DNA of 64,000 nucleotides from Mycobacterium sp. 852014-52450_SCH5900713 (GTDB taxonomy: Bacteria > Actinomycetota > Actinomycetes > Mycobacteriales > Mycobacteriaceae). The position numbers were made by a program, and so were the translations under genes. Below, piece after piece: positions 36,360 through 44,532 of the stretch. Every line of letters starts with the position of its first letter. Within the stretch, counting starts at the first letter, position 1. Location of the stretch: the NCBI RefSeq assembly GCF_001667075.1, contig NZ_LZIL01000043.1, positions 1-64,000 on the forward strand, written 5' to 3'. A model generated the notes under the pieces. That model saw only the letters and a list, made by a program, of their open reading frames with translations, did not search any database and was not told the DNA's origin.

Positions 36360-38053
36360 CCACCCGGTGGGACCGCTCCGTGGACCTGCTCATCGCCGGC
36401 AGCGGCGGGGGCGGCATGGTCGCGGCGCTGGCGGCGCTCGACTCCGGCATCGAGCCGCTGGTGATCGAAAAGCAATCCCTGGTCGGAGGTTCCACCGGCC
36501 TTTCGGGTGGCATGGTGTGGCTGCCGAACAACCCGCTGATGCGCGCCGACGGCATCCCGGACTCGCACGAGGACGGCCTGGCATATTTCGACGACGTCGT
36601 CGGCGACATCGGTCCGGCCTCGTCACCGGCGCGCCGCGAGACGTTCCTCAGCGCGGGATACGAAATGATCAACTTCCTCACCCGCAAGGGTGTTCGGTTT
36701 GTGCGGTGCCCCGGCTGGAGCGACTATTACCCGAACCACAAGGGGGGCAACGAAGCCGGTCGCGCCATCGAGTGCGTCCCGTACGATGCCGCCGCGCTGG
36801 GCAACTGGCGTGACCGGGTCCAGCCCTCGATGGCCAAGGCTTACGGCGGGTTCGTTCTCAAAACCAACGAGCTGCGTTCGGTGCAGTACTTCAATCGGTC
36901 GCCGCGAGCGTTCGCGGTGGCGATGCGAGTGTTCGCGCGCACCAGGGCCGCCCGGCTCCGCCGTCGGGAGATCCTCACCAACGGCGCCTCGCTCATCGGT
37001 CAGATGCTCAAGGTGCTGATCGATCTGCGCGGCGAGCCGCCGATCTGGACCGGCGCGGCGATGGAGGACCTGATCGTCGAGGACGGCCGGGTCGTCGGCG
37101 CGCGCGTCTCACGTCACGGCGAGGCGCTGAACATCGAGGCGCGCAAGGGCGTCCTGTTGGCGGCGGGCGGCTTCAGCCGTAACGCGGACATGCGCCGCCG
37201 CTACAGCGGGGAGCAGCCCAACGAGGGGCTCTGGTCGATCGCGAACGCCGGCGACACCGGCGAGGTGTTGCAGACCGCGATCCGGCTGGGCGCCAAGACC
37301 GACCTGATGGACGAGGCCTGGTGGCTGCCCTCGGTTTTCATCGCCGACGGAGGTGACGCCGCGAAGGCGCTGGGCAGCGGGCGGCAGCGTCCCGGCGCCA
37401 TCTACGTCGACGGAACCGGCCGGCGGTTCTGCAACGAGTCCAACTCGTACGTCGAAGTCGGCAAGGCGATGTACGCGAACAAGGCGGTGCCGTGCTGGAT
37501 GGTCTTCGACGAGGGTTACATCAGCCGGTACGTTTCGGGGGCCAACCCGTTCAAGAAGCGTCGCCTGCCCGAAGAACTCATCGCGCGGGGCGCGGTGATG
37601 CGGGGCGACACCATCGGCGAGCTGGCGCGCCAGATGGGCGTACCGGCCGACGCGTTGGAGCAGACGATCAAGCGCTTCAACGGCTTTGCGGCCAAGGGCC
37701 TTGACCCGGACTTCGGGCGCGGTCAGTCGGCGTACAACGACTGTCTGGGTGATCCCGGGCATCGCCCGAACGCCGCCCTCGGCCCGCTCGAGCGGTCACC
37801 GTTCTACGCCACCAAAGTCGTTCCGGCCGACGTCGGAACGTGCGGCGGGGTGATTACGAACGAGCACGCCCAGGTGCTCGACGAGGACGACCGCGTGATC
37901 GACGGACTGTACGCGACGGGAAACATCACCGCGACTGTCATGGGCCGCAATTATCTGGGCGCGGGCGGAAGCATCGCCTACACAATGGTGTTCGGCTATG
38001 TCGCCGCCCGGCACGCCGCCGCCGCGCGTGTCGCCGGCGATCCAAGGCGCTAG
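36356..38053 (+). CDS. FAD-dependent dehydrogenase, 3-ketosteroid delta1-dehydrogenase (KstD)-like
   Basis: A 565-residue flavoprotein. The dinucleotide-binding motif is GSGGGGMVAALAALDSG at the N-terminus with Glu in LVIEK. A second FAD motif, GVLLAAGGFSRN, lies in the middle, and the C-terminal GLYATGNITATVMGRNYLGAGGSIAYTMVFGYVAARHAA ends as in KstD and fumarate reductase-like dehydrogenases. The probable reaction is 1,2-desaturation of a cyclic ketone. It overlaps the Rieske gene and is the last plus-strand gene of the island; its stop overlaps the convergent crotonase by four bases. Which ketone it acts on is unknown. Confidence 0.88.
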   Translation: MTTRWDRSVDLLIAGSGGGGMVAALAALDSGIEPLVIEKQSLVGGSTGLSGGMVWLPNNPLMRADGIPDSHEDGLAYFDDVVGDIGPASSPARRETFLSAGYEMINFLTRKGVRFVRCPGWSDYYPNHKGGNEAGRAIECVPYDAAALGNWRDRVQPSMAKAYGGFVLKTNELRSVQYFNRSPRAFAVAMRVFARTRAARLRRREILTNGASLIGQMLKVLIDLRGEPPIWTGAAMEDLIVEDGRVVGARVSRHGEALNIEARKGVLLAAGGFSRNADMRRRYSGEQPNEGLWSIANAGDTGEVLQTAIRLGAKTDLMDEAWWLPSVFIADGGDAAKALGSGRQRPGAIYVDGTGRRFCNESNSYVEVGKAMYANKAVPCWMVFDEGYISRYVSGANPFKKRRLPEELIARGAVMRGDTIGELARQMGVPADALEQTIKRFNGFAAKGLDPDFGRGQSAYNDCLGDPGHRPNAALGPLERSPFYATKVVPADVGTCGGVITNEHAQVLDEDDRVIDGLYATGNITATVMGRNYLGAGGSIAYTMVFGYVAARHAAAARVAGDPRR

Positions 38054-38895
38054 GTCCCGGCATCCTTTTCGTCGCGGCCGACGAAATCGCGTGGCTTCAT
38101 ACCCGATTGCTTCAGCTCGGCCCGCCGCGCCTGGACGTCGGAGGCGGCGCCGACCATGTTCGTCAGGATGTGGCTGACTTGCAGGTGCACCCGCATGCCC
38201 ATCAGTTCCCACGCGCGCTTCACGTTGTTCTTCACCGCCATCAGGGTGGTCAACGGGATTTGGGCGATCTTGCGCGCCATCTGCTCGACCACTTCGTCGA
38301 GGTCTTCGCGCGGCACCACCTTGTTGAGCAGGCCCCAGTCGAGGGCTTCCTGCGCGGAGAGCGTCGGAGCCAGCAGCAGCCAGTCCATGGTGCGATGCCA
38401 GTTCATCAGCAACCACGGTTCGATCATGGTGTGCCCGCCGGGCTCGCCAAGGCTTTGGGCAAGCGGCATTTGGAAATACGCGTCCTCCGACGCGACGCAG
38501 AAGTCGGTCAGCAGACCGAGATAGATTCCGCCGCCCATGCAGTAGCCGTGAATCGCGGAGATGGTCGGCTTTGGAAACTCCCACAGGTACAGCGTCGGCC
38601 ACAGGAACAGGTCGGCCGTGCCCTTGTACAGATCCTCGAACGTCTCGCCGAAGTCGGGATACGGGTTTTCGTCGGGGCCCCAGCGGGCCACATGTCCGCC
38701 ACAGAAACCCTTTCCGTTGGCCTTGAGGATGACGACCTTGATCTCCTTGTCGCGGTCGGCCTCATGCAGGCATTCGTCGACTTCGGTCACCAGGACCGCG
38801 TCCTTGGTGTTGGCCTTGTCGACCCGGTTCAGGATGATCCGCGCAATCGGCGGCTCGCGCTCATAGATGACCGCTTCGAGAACGCGCCGCTCCAT
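38050..38895 (-). CDS. Enoyl-CoA hydratase/isomerase (crotonase) family protein, second copy
   Basis: A 281-residue crotonase paralogous to that at 32514-33386: both share KANGKGFC-GH, HGYC-GGG, a PWLLMNW-like loop and KRAWELMGMRVH. It has HVARWGPDENPYPDFGETF where the first has a different loop, so the substrates may differ. It runs convergent to the KstD-like gene. The ATG has no Shine-Dalgarno, but TAATGT on the same strand ends seven bases before it, pointing to a leaderless message and separate control from the plus-strand operon. Confidence 0.87.
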   Translation of the reverse strand: MERRVLEAVIYEREPPIARIILNRVDKANTKDAVLVTEVDECLHEADRDKEIKVVILKANGKGFCGGHVARWGPDENPYPDFGETFEDLYKGTADLFLWPTLYLWEFPKPTISAIHGYCMGGGIYLGLLTDFCVASEDAYFQMPLAQSLGEPGGHTMIEPWLLMNWHRTMDWLLLAPTLSAQEALDWGLLNKVVPREDLDEVVEQMARKIAQIPLTTLMAVKNNVKRAWELMGMRVHLQVSHILTNMVGAASDVQARRAELKQSGMKPRDFVGRDEKDAGT

Positions 38896-38902
38896 TTGCG
38901 TG

Positions 38903-38908
38903 ACATTA
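38903..38908 (-). promoter_or_regulatory. -10 box for leaderless crotonase mRNA
   Basis: TAATGT on the minus strand ends seven bases before the ATG at 38895. This puts the transcription start at the start codon. Confidence 0.5.
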
Positions 38909-38983
38909 CCCGGCCGGCAGCCGAAATGGCACCGCCAAACGCCATTTCGGCGTGCCGCGATTCGTGCGGAAAACTCTTGCTAC

Positions 38984-39544
38984 TCAGCGAGCTTCGCGCC
39001 GTGCGCGCGCCAGCAGCCAAGCGTAGCCCTCGGCTTCACCGGCGGCCAACAGGTCGAGATCGGCAAACGCCGCGGGAAGCTCACCGGCGACCGCCCGAAA
39101 CGGTCCCGCGGCGGCCCCCACTTCGCTCAGCACAGCGATCGCCAGCACGCCGCCGGGCGCCAGGCGTTCGACGATCGCCCGGTCGAGGCGGCGGTCCCGG
39201 AATCTATGGCACAGGATGACGTCGACGGACGGCCCGGCCGGCAGGCCGTCATCGAGGTCGGCGACGTCGAAGCGGCACCGGCCGCTCACGCCGGCGCGCT
39301 GGGCCAGCTCGCGCGCCTGGCCGACCGCCACCGGGGATACGTCCACGCCCACCACCTCAAGCCCGCGCATCGCGAGCCACACCGCGCCGGCTCCGGGTCC
39401 GCAAGCGAGATCGAGAGCCCTTCCCGCAGTAGGCACTACATCTACATGGGGTACCAAGAAGTCGGGTGGTCCCACCGCGTTCACTGACGGCGGTGTTCTC
39501 GTCGCGTACCGCTCGTCCCAGCGCTGCCGGTCCGCCTCGGCCAT
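38984..39544 (-). CDS. SAM-dependent methyltransferase
   Basis: A 186-residue class I methyltransferase. Motif I is ALDLACGPGAGAVWLAMRG, with the SAM-binding acidic residue in VVGVDVSPVAV. Motif II/III is FDVADLDDGLPAGPSVDVILCHRF. It is short for the family and may lack a cap domain. The ATG lies seven bases after TAGAGT on the minus strand with no Shine-Dalgarno, so it is probably leaderless. It is divergent from a TetR gene. The substrate is unknown. Confidence 0.85.
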   Translation of the reverse strand: MAEADRQRWDERYATRTPPSVNAVGPPDFLVPHVDVVPTAGRALDLACGPGAGAVWLAMRGLEVVGVDVSPVAVGQARELAQRAGVSGRCRFDVADLDDGLPAGPSVDVILCHRFRDRRLDRAIVERLAPGGVLAIAVLSEVGAAAGPFRAVAGELPAAFADLDLLAAGEAEGYAWLLARARREAR

Positions 39545-39721
39545 AGCCGCCACTCTAGAGGCACCCGCTGTTCTGGACAGCTGTCTGTAAATCTCGGCCG
39601 ACGGATACCGGACCGCCCTTCGGCGGCTGACGCAAAACAACAGCGCGGGGCGCGGATCGGTCCCTGGACACGACCCGGACGGAAGTTGTTCGCGCTCTCG
39701 CCGCCTTCCTACACTGGACGG
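39545..39721. promoter_or_regulatory. Divergent leaderless promoters of methyltransferase and TetR genes
   Basis: TAGAGT (minus strand, seven bases before the ATG at 39544) and TACACT (plus strand, six bases before the GTG at 39722) both fit TANNNT leaderless promoters. The central part is GC-rich with no strong dyad seen. Confidence 0.45.
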
Positions 39722-40285
39722 GTGTCTAAAGATGCGGCTCGCCGGTCCGATCGCCGGCCCGGCCAGACGATCCGCAAGGTCCTGGATGCCGGGCTGGACG
39801 AGCTGCGCGCGTCGTCGTACGCCAACCTGACGATGCGTTCGGTCGCGAGTCGCGCCGGAGTGTCGCCCGCCAGCGCCTACACCTACTTTCCGTCGAAAAG
39901 CGCGCTGGTCGCGGCGGTGTACCTGCGCTTTCTCCGCGAGCTGCCGCTGCATACCGATGTCAACGACACGACGAAGACGCGCGTCAGCGCGACGCTGCGC
40001 GACATGGCCGTCGTGGTCGCCGACGAGCCCGAACTGACCGCCGCGTGCGGCGCGGCCCTAATGGCCGACGATCCGGCGGTGAAGCCGATTCGGGAGCAGA
40101 TCGGCCACGAGGTGGCCACCCGTATCGGCGCCGCACTGGGGCCGGGCTGGCCCCGCGCCGTGAAATCGACGCTGCAGATGACGTTCTCCGGCGCTCTGAT
40201 GACCGCCCGGTTCGTCAGCTTCGACGAGATTGCGGGACAACTCGACGAGGCCGTCAACCTGATTCTGGGTGCATCCGTAGCATAA
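39722..40285 (+). CDS. TetR family transcription regulator
   Basis: A 187-residue regulator. The N-terminal helix-turn-helix (about residues 15-60) includes RKVLDAGLDELRASSYANLTMRSVASRAGVSPASAYTYFPSKSALV. The C-terminal ligand domain is helical and short. The GTG at 39722 lies six bases after TACACT, so the message is probably leaderless. It is divergent from the methyltransferase and convergent with the D-aminoacylase-like gene. Target genes are probably its neighbours or the catabolic island; this is inference. Confidence 0.9.
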   Translation: MSKDAARRSDRRPGQTIRKVLDAGLDELRASSYANLTMRSVASRAGVSPASAYTYFPSKSALVAAVYLRFLRELPLHTDVNDTTKTRVSATLRDMAVVVADEPELTAACGAALMADDPAVKPIREQIGHEVATRIGAALGPGWPRAVKSTLQMTFSGALMTARFVSFDEIAGQLDEAVNLILGASVA

Positions 40286-40303
40286 ACCGCTGCGCGGCAA
40301 CGA

Positions 40304-42070
40304 TTAAGCGACCGGCGTCAAGCTCCTGGACGACTCGCCCGCCCGCAGGAAGCGGCCGAACTTCCGCTTGCCCAGCGCCGGTGCGGCCTCGCCGGCACCG
40401 AACGCGAACTGTCCCGCCACCAACACGGCGCTGACCGTGTCGTCGTTGCGGTTGACCATCCGGGTCAAGCCGCCGTAGGACTGCACCGGATGCTCGGCGT
40501 AACGATCCAGCGAACCGTCGAGCTTGTCCGGGTTGATCACGACGATGTCGGCGCGATCCCCTTCGCGCAGGGTGCCCGCGTCGATTCCGTACCAGGACCC
40601 GAGCTCGCCGGTGAGCCGGTGCACGGCACGCTCGATCGACATGAACGGGGAGCCGTGCTTATCCGCCTCGTGCACGTGCCGCAACAGCCGCAGTCCGGAG
40701 TTGTAGAAGGCCATGTTGCGCAGGTGTGCGCCGGCGTCCGAGAAACCCATCTGGACGGTTCCGCTCTGCGCCAGCTTCCTGAGCACCTGGGGACGATGAT
40801 TGGAGATAGTGGTCCGCCAGCGCAGGTTTTCGCCGTGCTCCACCACCAAGTCGAGGAATGCGTCGACCGGATGCAGCCCGCCGCGGTCCAGGCCCACCTG
40901 GCCGAACGACTTGCCGATCACCGACGCGTCCGGGCAGGCGACGATCTCGGCGTCGAAGAAGTCGCGGTGCCACACCCGTGGCCCGAACCTCTTGTCGTAG
41001 TCCTCGCGGAACCAGCGGCGGTAGTCCTCGTCGCGCATGAGCTGATTGCGCTCGATCTCACCCTGCAGGTGCAGCGCCGCCGCACCGGCCCCGAACTCCT
41101 CGAAAACCACCAGCGAGATGCCGTCGGCGTAGACCTCGAACGGGACCGGCAGATGCTGCCAACGAAAGTCGCCGCCCAGCGCGTTCACCACCCGGGCAAG
41201 GGAGTCCATGAGGTGGATCACCGGCGATATGGCCTTGATGTCGGCCGCCGAGAGCAGGCTGGTCTTCAACCGGGGCCGGCCGAATCCCAGCGACGTCGCC
41301 AGCTGTGACACCACCGATAGCGGGTTCTTGATGTCCGGCCCCGACTGCAGAATCTTGTTGCGCCGCCGCAAGATAGCGTTCAACCGGCGCAGTTCGCGGG
41401 GCTTCGCGTAGGTCGACGGCAGGGTGCGCGACCGGCAGACCTCGCCGTCGAGTTTGTCGAACAGCAGTTGTTGCGACGACATCCCGACGAAGCCTTCGTC
41501 GAGTGCCTCGTTCAGCATCGACTCCATCCGCGCCAACTCGGCTGCCGATGGCCGGACGTCCCTGCGGGTTGCCCGGTCCAGGCCCATCGTCGCGGCGCGC
41601 ATGTCGGAGTGGCCCATGAAGGCCGCGACGTTCGGACCCAAGTTCCGCCGCTCGAGTTCGGCGACATACTCCGCCGGATTGGTCCACGAGCGGGCCGCAT
41701 CCAGGTGCTCGATGACATAGCGCCGCGGAATCGCTTCGACCCGGCCGAAGATGTCACCCGCGTCGACGTTGTCCAGATACACCGTGGACAGCGAACACGA
41801 TCCCAGCATCACGGTCGTCACGCCGTGCCTCAGCGATTCGGAAAGCTCGGGCTCACAGAGGATTTCGACGTCGTAGTGAGTGTGGATGTCGATTATTCCG
41901 GGGATCACCCACTGGCCCGTCGCGTCGATTACGTCGGCGCCCGCCGTGTCGAGCGGTTCGGGCGTGATGGTGACGACCCGGCCGTCGCGCACCCCGATGT
42001 TTCTGCGCCCCGACGGCGCGCCCGTCCCGTCGAACCAACGGCCGTTGGTGATCACGGTGTCGTAGTGCAA
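40304..42070 (-). CDS. N-acyl-D-amino-acid deacylase-like amidohydrolase
   Basis: A 588-residue metal-dependent hydrolase. It opens HYDTVITNGRWFDGTGAPS, the standard N-terminus of this group, followed by the metal motif DIHTHYD. LGSCSLS carries the Cys that replaces a metal ligand in D-aminoacylases, and GFSDAGAHLRNMAFYN is the C-terminal Asp region. It probably cleaves an amide or cyclic ureide. A TTG start at 42070 is chosen because AGGAAGG lies seven bases upstream and the family begins there. An ATG at 42118 would add 16 residues with no Shine-Dalgarno. It is divergent from a TetR gene. Confidence 0.85.
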   Translation of the reverse strand: MHYDTVITNGRWFDGTGAPSGRRNIGVRDGRVVTITPEPLDTAGADVIDATGQWVIPGIIDIHTHYDVEILCEPELSESLRHGVTTVMLGSCSLSTVYLDNVDAGDIFGRVEAIPRRYVIEHLDAARSWTNPAEYVAELERRNLGPNVAAFMGHSDMRAATMGLDRATRRDVRPSAAELARMESMLNEALDEGFVGMSSQQLLFDKLDGEVCRSRTLPSTYAKPRELRRLNAILRRRNKILQSGPDIKNPLSVVSQLATSLGFGRPRLKTSLLSAADIKAISPVIHLMDSLARVVNALGGDFRWQHLPVPFEVYADGISLVVFEEFGAGAAALHLQGEIERNQLMRDEDYRRWFREDYDKRFGPRVWHRDFFDAEIVACPDASVIGKSFGQVGLDRGGLHPVDAFLDLVVEHGENLRWRTTISNHRPQVLRKLAQSGTVQMGFSDAGAHLRNMAFYNSGLRLLRHVHEADKHGSPFMSIERAVHRLTGELGSWYGIDAGTLREGDRADIVVINPDKLDGSLDRYAEHPVQSYGGLTRMVNRNDDTVSAVLVAGQFAFGAGEAAPALGKRKFGRFLRAGESSRSLTPVA

Positions 42071-42170
42071 AGGTCGGCCTTCCTGCCGCGCGGCACCCCC
42101 ATGGTTCGCAATGAGCATACATAACGAGGGAAGTGTCCGGTCGTGTTAACCAGCCACGATCGCCTGCTCC

Positions 42171-42190
42171 CAGCCGCTATGATCCGGCTG
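42171..42190. promoter_or_regulatory. Inverted repeat in the amidohydrolase-TetR intergenic region
   Basis: CAGCCG and CGGCTG, 6-base arms 8 bases apart, 36 bases before the TetR start. The 20-bp dyad has the size of a TetR operator. The evidence is only position and symmetry. Confidence 0.35.
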
Positions 42191-42225
42191 TGGGGATCAC
42201 CGACTACGGATTTGCCGCTCGATAG

Positions 42226-42897
42226 ATGCGCAGTCACGGTTGGGCAGGGAACACGCCCGCCTCCGACGAGGAGGCGATCGAGCGCATCCTGGATGCCGCC
42301 GACCAGATCATCGACGAACGCGGGTCGGCGCTGCGGATCGCCGACGTGGCGCGGGCGCTCGGGGTCACCCGGCAGACCGTGTATCGGTACTTCCCCGGGA
42401 CGCAGGCGCTGTTGGTGGCCTCGGCGATGCGATCGGCCGACGGGTTCCTGGATCGGATGGCGGCACACCTCGAGGGGGTCACCGATCCCGTCGTGGCGAT
42501 GACCGAAGGAATGGCGTACGCCATCGAAGAGCTGGCGTCGGACAACCAGGTCGAATTCGTGCTCAGCCAACGCCATCGCGGCGGGCAGAAGGTCTCCATC
42601 ATCTCGGACACCGCCCTGGCGTTCGGCCGGTCGATGCTGCATCGCTACGACATCGATTGGGAGCGTTACGGTTTCGACGAATCCGGCCTCGACGAATTGA
42701 ACGAATTCAGCCTGCGGGTGCTGCATTCGTTCCTCGCCGACCCGGGGCGGGCGCCGCGCAGCGGTGCCGATCTGCGGCGCTATCTCACGCGTTGGCTGGG
42801 ACCGGCGATCGCCTACCCGCAGCTGGTGCGCGCGATGGATGCGCTGCAAAGCCCGGAGCCGCCGCGAACACGACGCCGCCCTTTCAAGGCATCCTGA
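42226..42897 (+). CDS. TetR family transcription regulator
   Basis: A 223-residue regulator with an N-terminal helix-turn-helix (about residues 15-60: RILDAADQIIDERGSALRIADVARALGVTRQTVYRYFPGTQALL) and a larger C-terminal ligand-binding domain. It is divergent from the D-aminoacylase-like gene, with a 20-bp dyad between, so it probably controls that gene and itself. No Shine-Dalgarno is seen before the ATG. It is followed 43 bases later by a membrane-protein gene that has its own ribosome binding site. Confidence 0.9.
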   Translation: MRSHGWAGNTPASDEEAIERILDAADQIIDERGSALRIADVARALGVTRQTVYRYFPGTQALLVASAMRSADGFLDRMAAHLEGVTDPVVAMTEGMAYAIEELASDNQVEFVLSQRHRGGQKVSIISDTALAFGRSMLHRYDIDWERYGFDESGLDELNEFSLRVLHSFLADPGRAPRSGADLRRYLTRWLGPAIAYPQLVRAMDALQSPEPPRTRRRPFKAS

Positions 42898-42940
42898 CCC
42901 CGTCATCGAGCGACGTTGACGACGACCGGAAGGAGCGGGC

Positions 42941-43417
42941 ATGACGGGTCTCGGACAGATCGCTCTGAATAGTGCGCCGGTGTTCGGTGGCGCGATGCTG
43001 GCCGTCGCGGCCGGCCAATTCCGGGGCCCGGACTATCGGGGGCTGATCGCGCAGGACATGGACTTGCTCGAGCGGATGCCGCCGGAGGCCGCCACGCGGC
43101 GCGCCGAATTGCAGCGCACCATCGACGCCCGCATCGACGACCTGATCGAGACCGCCGACCGGGGCCGGGCCCTGCGCAAGGCGGCGTTGTCCTACCGGGG
43201 CAACTGGCGGGACGTGGTGCTCCTGGTCTGCGCGGTGCTGTTCACCATCATCTGGTGGGACGTCGACCACAGCCGGGGCAACTGGTTGCCCATGTTCGTC
43301 CTGCTGATCCTGCTGACCATCGTGACCGCCGCCTACGCGTTTCGCGGCGTGCTGCGCTCCGCCGGCTCGTTGGTGCACAGACGATCCCACGCGCCCGGGG
43401 CCGACTCGCCGCGGTAG
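42941..43417 (+). CDS. Conserved membrane protein of unknown function
   Basis: A 158-residue protein. A short hydrophobic N-terminus (about residues 8-26) and a charged middle helix (about 40-85, rich in Glu and Arg) precede two membrane helices near residues 93-108 and 117-135. No recognised domain. The ATG has a good AAGGAG Shine-Dalgarno. It may be co-transcribed with the TetR gene before it. Confidence 0.7.
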   Translation: MTGLGQIALNSAPVFGGAMLAVAAGQFRGPDYRGLIAQDMDLLERMPPEAATRRAELQRTIDARIDDLIETADRGRALRKAALSYRGNWRDVVLLVCAVLFTIIWWDVDHSRGNWLPMFVLLILLTIVTAAYAFRGVLRSAGSLVHRRSHAPGADSPR

Positions 43418-43453
43418 CCCGGCCCGGGGGCCGCCGCCGCATAACGCGCGCAC

Positions 43454-43472
43454 TTTGTCACCCTGTGACAAA
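43454..43472. promoter_or_regulatory. Perfect dyad just upstream of the cutinase gene
   Basis: TTTGTCAC and GTGACAAA around CCT, 8-base arms, ending eight bases before the GTG of the cutinase gene. An operator or a translation-blocking hairpin are both possible. Confidence 0.45.
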
Positions 43473-43480
43473 ATCACGCT

Positions 43481-44143
43481 GTGAAGGCGCTTCGTCTCGG
43501 CAGTTTGATTTGTGCTGTGCTGGCACCCTTTTGGGGGTTCCCGGTCGCTCCCGTCGCGGCCGCCGAGCCGTGTCCCGATGTCGAGGTGGTGTTCGCCCGG
43601 GGTACCAACGAGCCGCCCGGCGTCGGCCGGATCGGGCAGAGCTTCGTCGACAGCCTGCGCCCGCGCGTCGGCGGCAGGTCCCTGGGCGTGTATCCCGTCG
43701 ACTACCCGGCGACCACGGACTTCCCCAGGGCGGTGGACGGTATCAGCGACGCGGGCGCGCACGTCGAACACATGGCGGTCTCCTGCCCGCGAACGAGGAT
43801 GGTGCTGGGCGGATACTCCCAGGGCGCGGCCGTGATTGGCTTCGTCACCGAAAGCGCGGTACCGGACGGGGTGCACCTGGTGCAGGCGCTGCAGCCGATG
43901 CCGGCCGAGGTCTCCAACCACGTGTCGGCGGTCGCGCTGTTCGGAAAGCCGTCGAGCCAGTTCATGAACATCATCAACGAGCCGCCCGTGACGATCGGCC
44001 CCTCGTACGCGGCCAAGACCATCGAATTATGCGTGCCCGGCGACCCGATCTGCTCGGACGCGGGAAACCCCGTCGCGCACCGGCAGTACGTCGAGGCGGG
44101 CATGGTCGACCAGGCGGCCGATTTCGCCGCCGGTCGCGTCTGA
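43481..44143 (+). CDS. Secreted cutinase family esterase/lipase
   Basis: A 220-residue secreted alpha/beta hydrolase. A signal peptide of about 28 residues ends near PVAAAEPC. The nucleophile is in GGYSQGAAV (Ser about 112). The Asp lies in CVPGDPICSDAG and the His in AHRQY, completing the triad. The Cys residues match cutinase disulfides. Mycobacterial cutinase-like proteins (such as Culp/CFP21) cleave lipid esters outside the cell. The GTG start follows the dyad at 43454-43472. It is transcribed away from the DUF/YbjQ pair. Confidence 0.92.
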   Translation: MKALRLGSLICAVLAPFWGFPVAPVAAAEPCPDVEVVFARGTNEPPGVGRIGQSFVDSLRPRVGGRSLGVYPVDYPATTDFPRAVDGISDAGAHVEHMAVSCPRTRMVLGGYSQGAAVIGFVTESAVPDGVHLVQALQPMPAEVSNHVSAVALFGKPSSQFMNIINEPPVTIGPSYAAKTIELCVPGDPICSDAGNPVAHRQYVEAGMVDQAADFAAGRV

Positions 44144-44151
44144 ACCGGCTT

Positions 44152-44532
44152 TCAGCGCGGTCCGGCCCCGGCCTCGAGGACCTCGAGGGCCGCATCGATG
44201 TTGGGGATGATCGTCGGGCCGTAGCTGGTCACCAGCTGCCCGAGGGCACGAGCGATGTGCGGTCCGACGGCGCCGGCGGCGAGGACCTCTTCGGCCAGGA
44301 CGATGCCGTTCACCAGGTGGGCGGCGCTCAGGCGGCCGTCGGGAGTGACTTCATAACGCCAATGGCCGATCTGCACCCGCTCCGGCTGCGACCGGAAGAA
44401 ACCGCGGCGCGCCGGAGCGAAAATCACCCCCGGAACGCCCGAGAAGACTCTCAGGACCAGCCCGACTCCCCCGGGACCGGACAAGGCCGTTCCGATGGAC
44501 TCGCCGACCCGCTCGTAATCGAGGCTCGTCAT
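44152..44532 (-). CDS. Conserved hypothetical protein
   Basis: A 126-residue protein that I cannot assign. It starts MTSLDYERVGESIGTAL, has a Gly/Val-rich stretch GVGLVLRVFSGVPGVIFAPARRG, and a helical C-terminus with ALGQLVTSYGPTIIPNIDAALEVL. No signal peptide or metal motif. The ATG overlaps the stop of the YbjQ-tandem gene (TGATG), so the two are translated together and probably work together. Confidence 0.7.
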   Translation of the reverse strand: MTSLDYERVGESIGTALSGPGGVGLVLRVFSGVPGVIFAPARRGFFRSQPERVQIGHWRYEVTPDGRLSAAHLVNGIVLAEEVLAAGAVGPHIARALGQLVTSYGPTIIPNIDAALEVLEAGAGPR

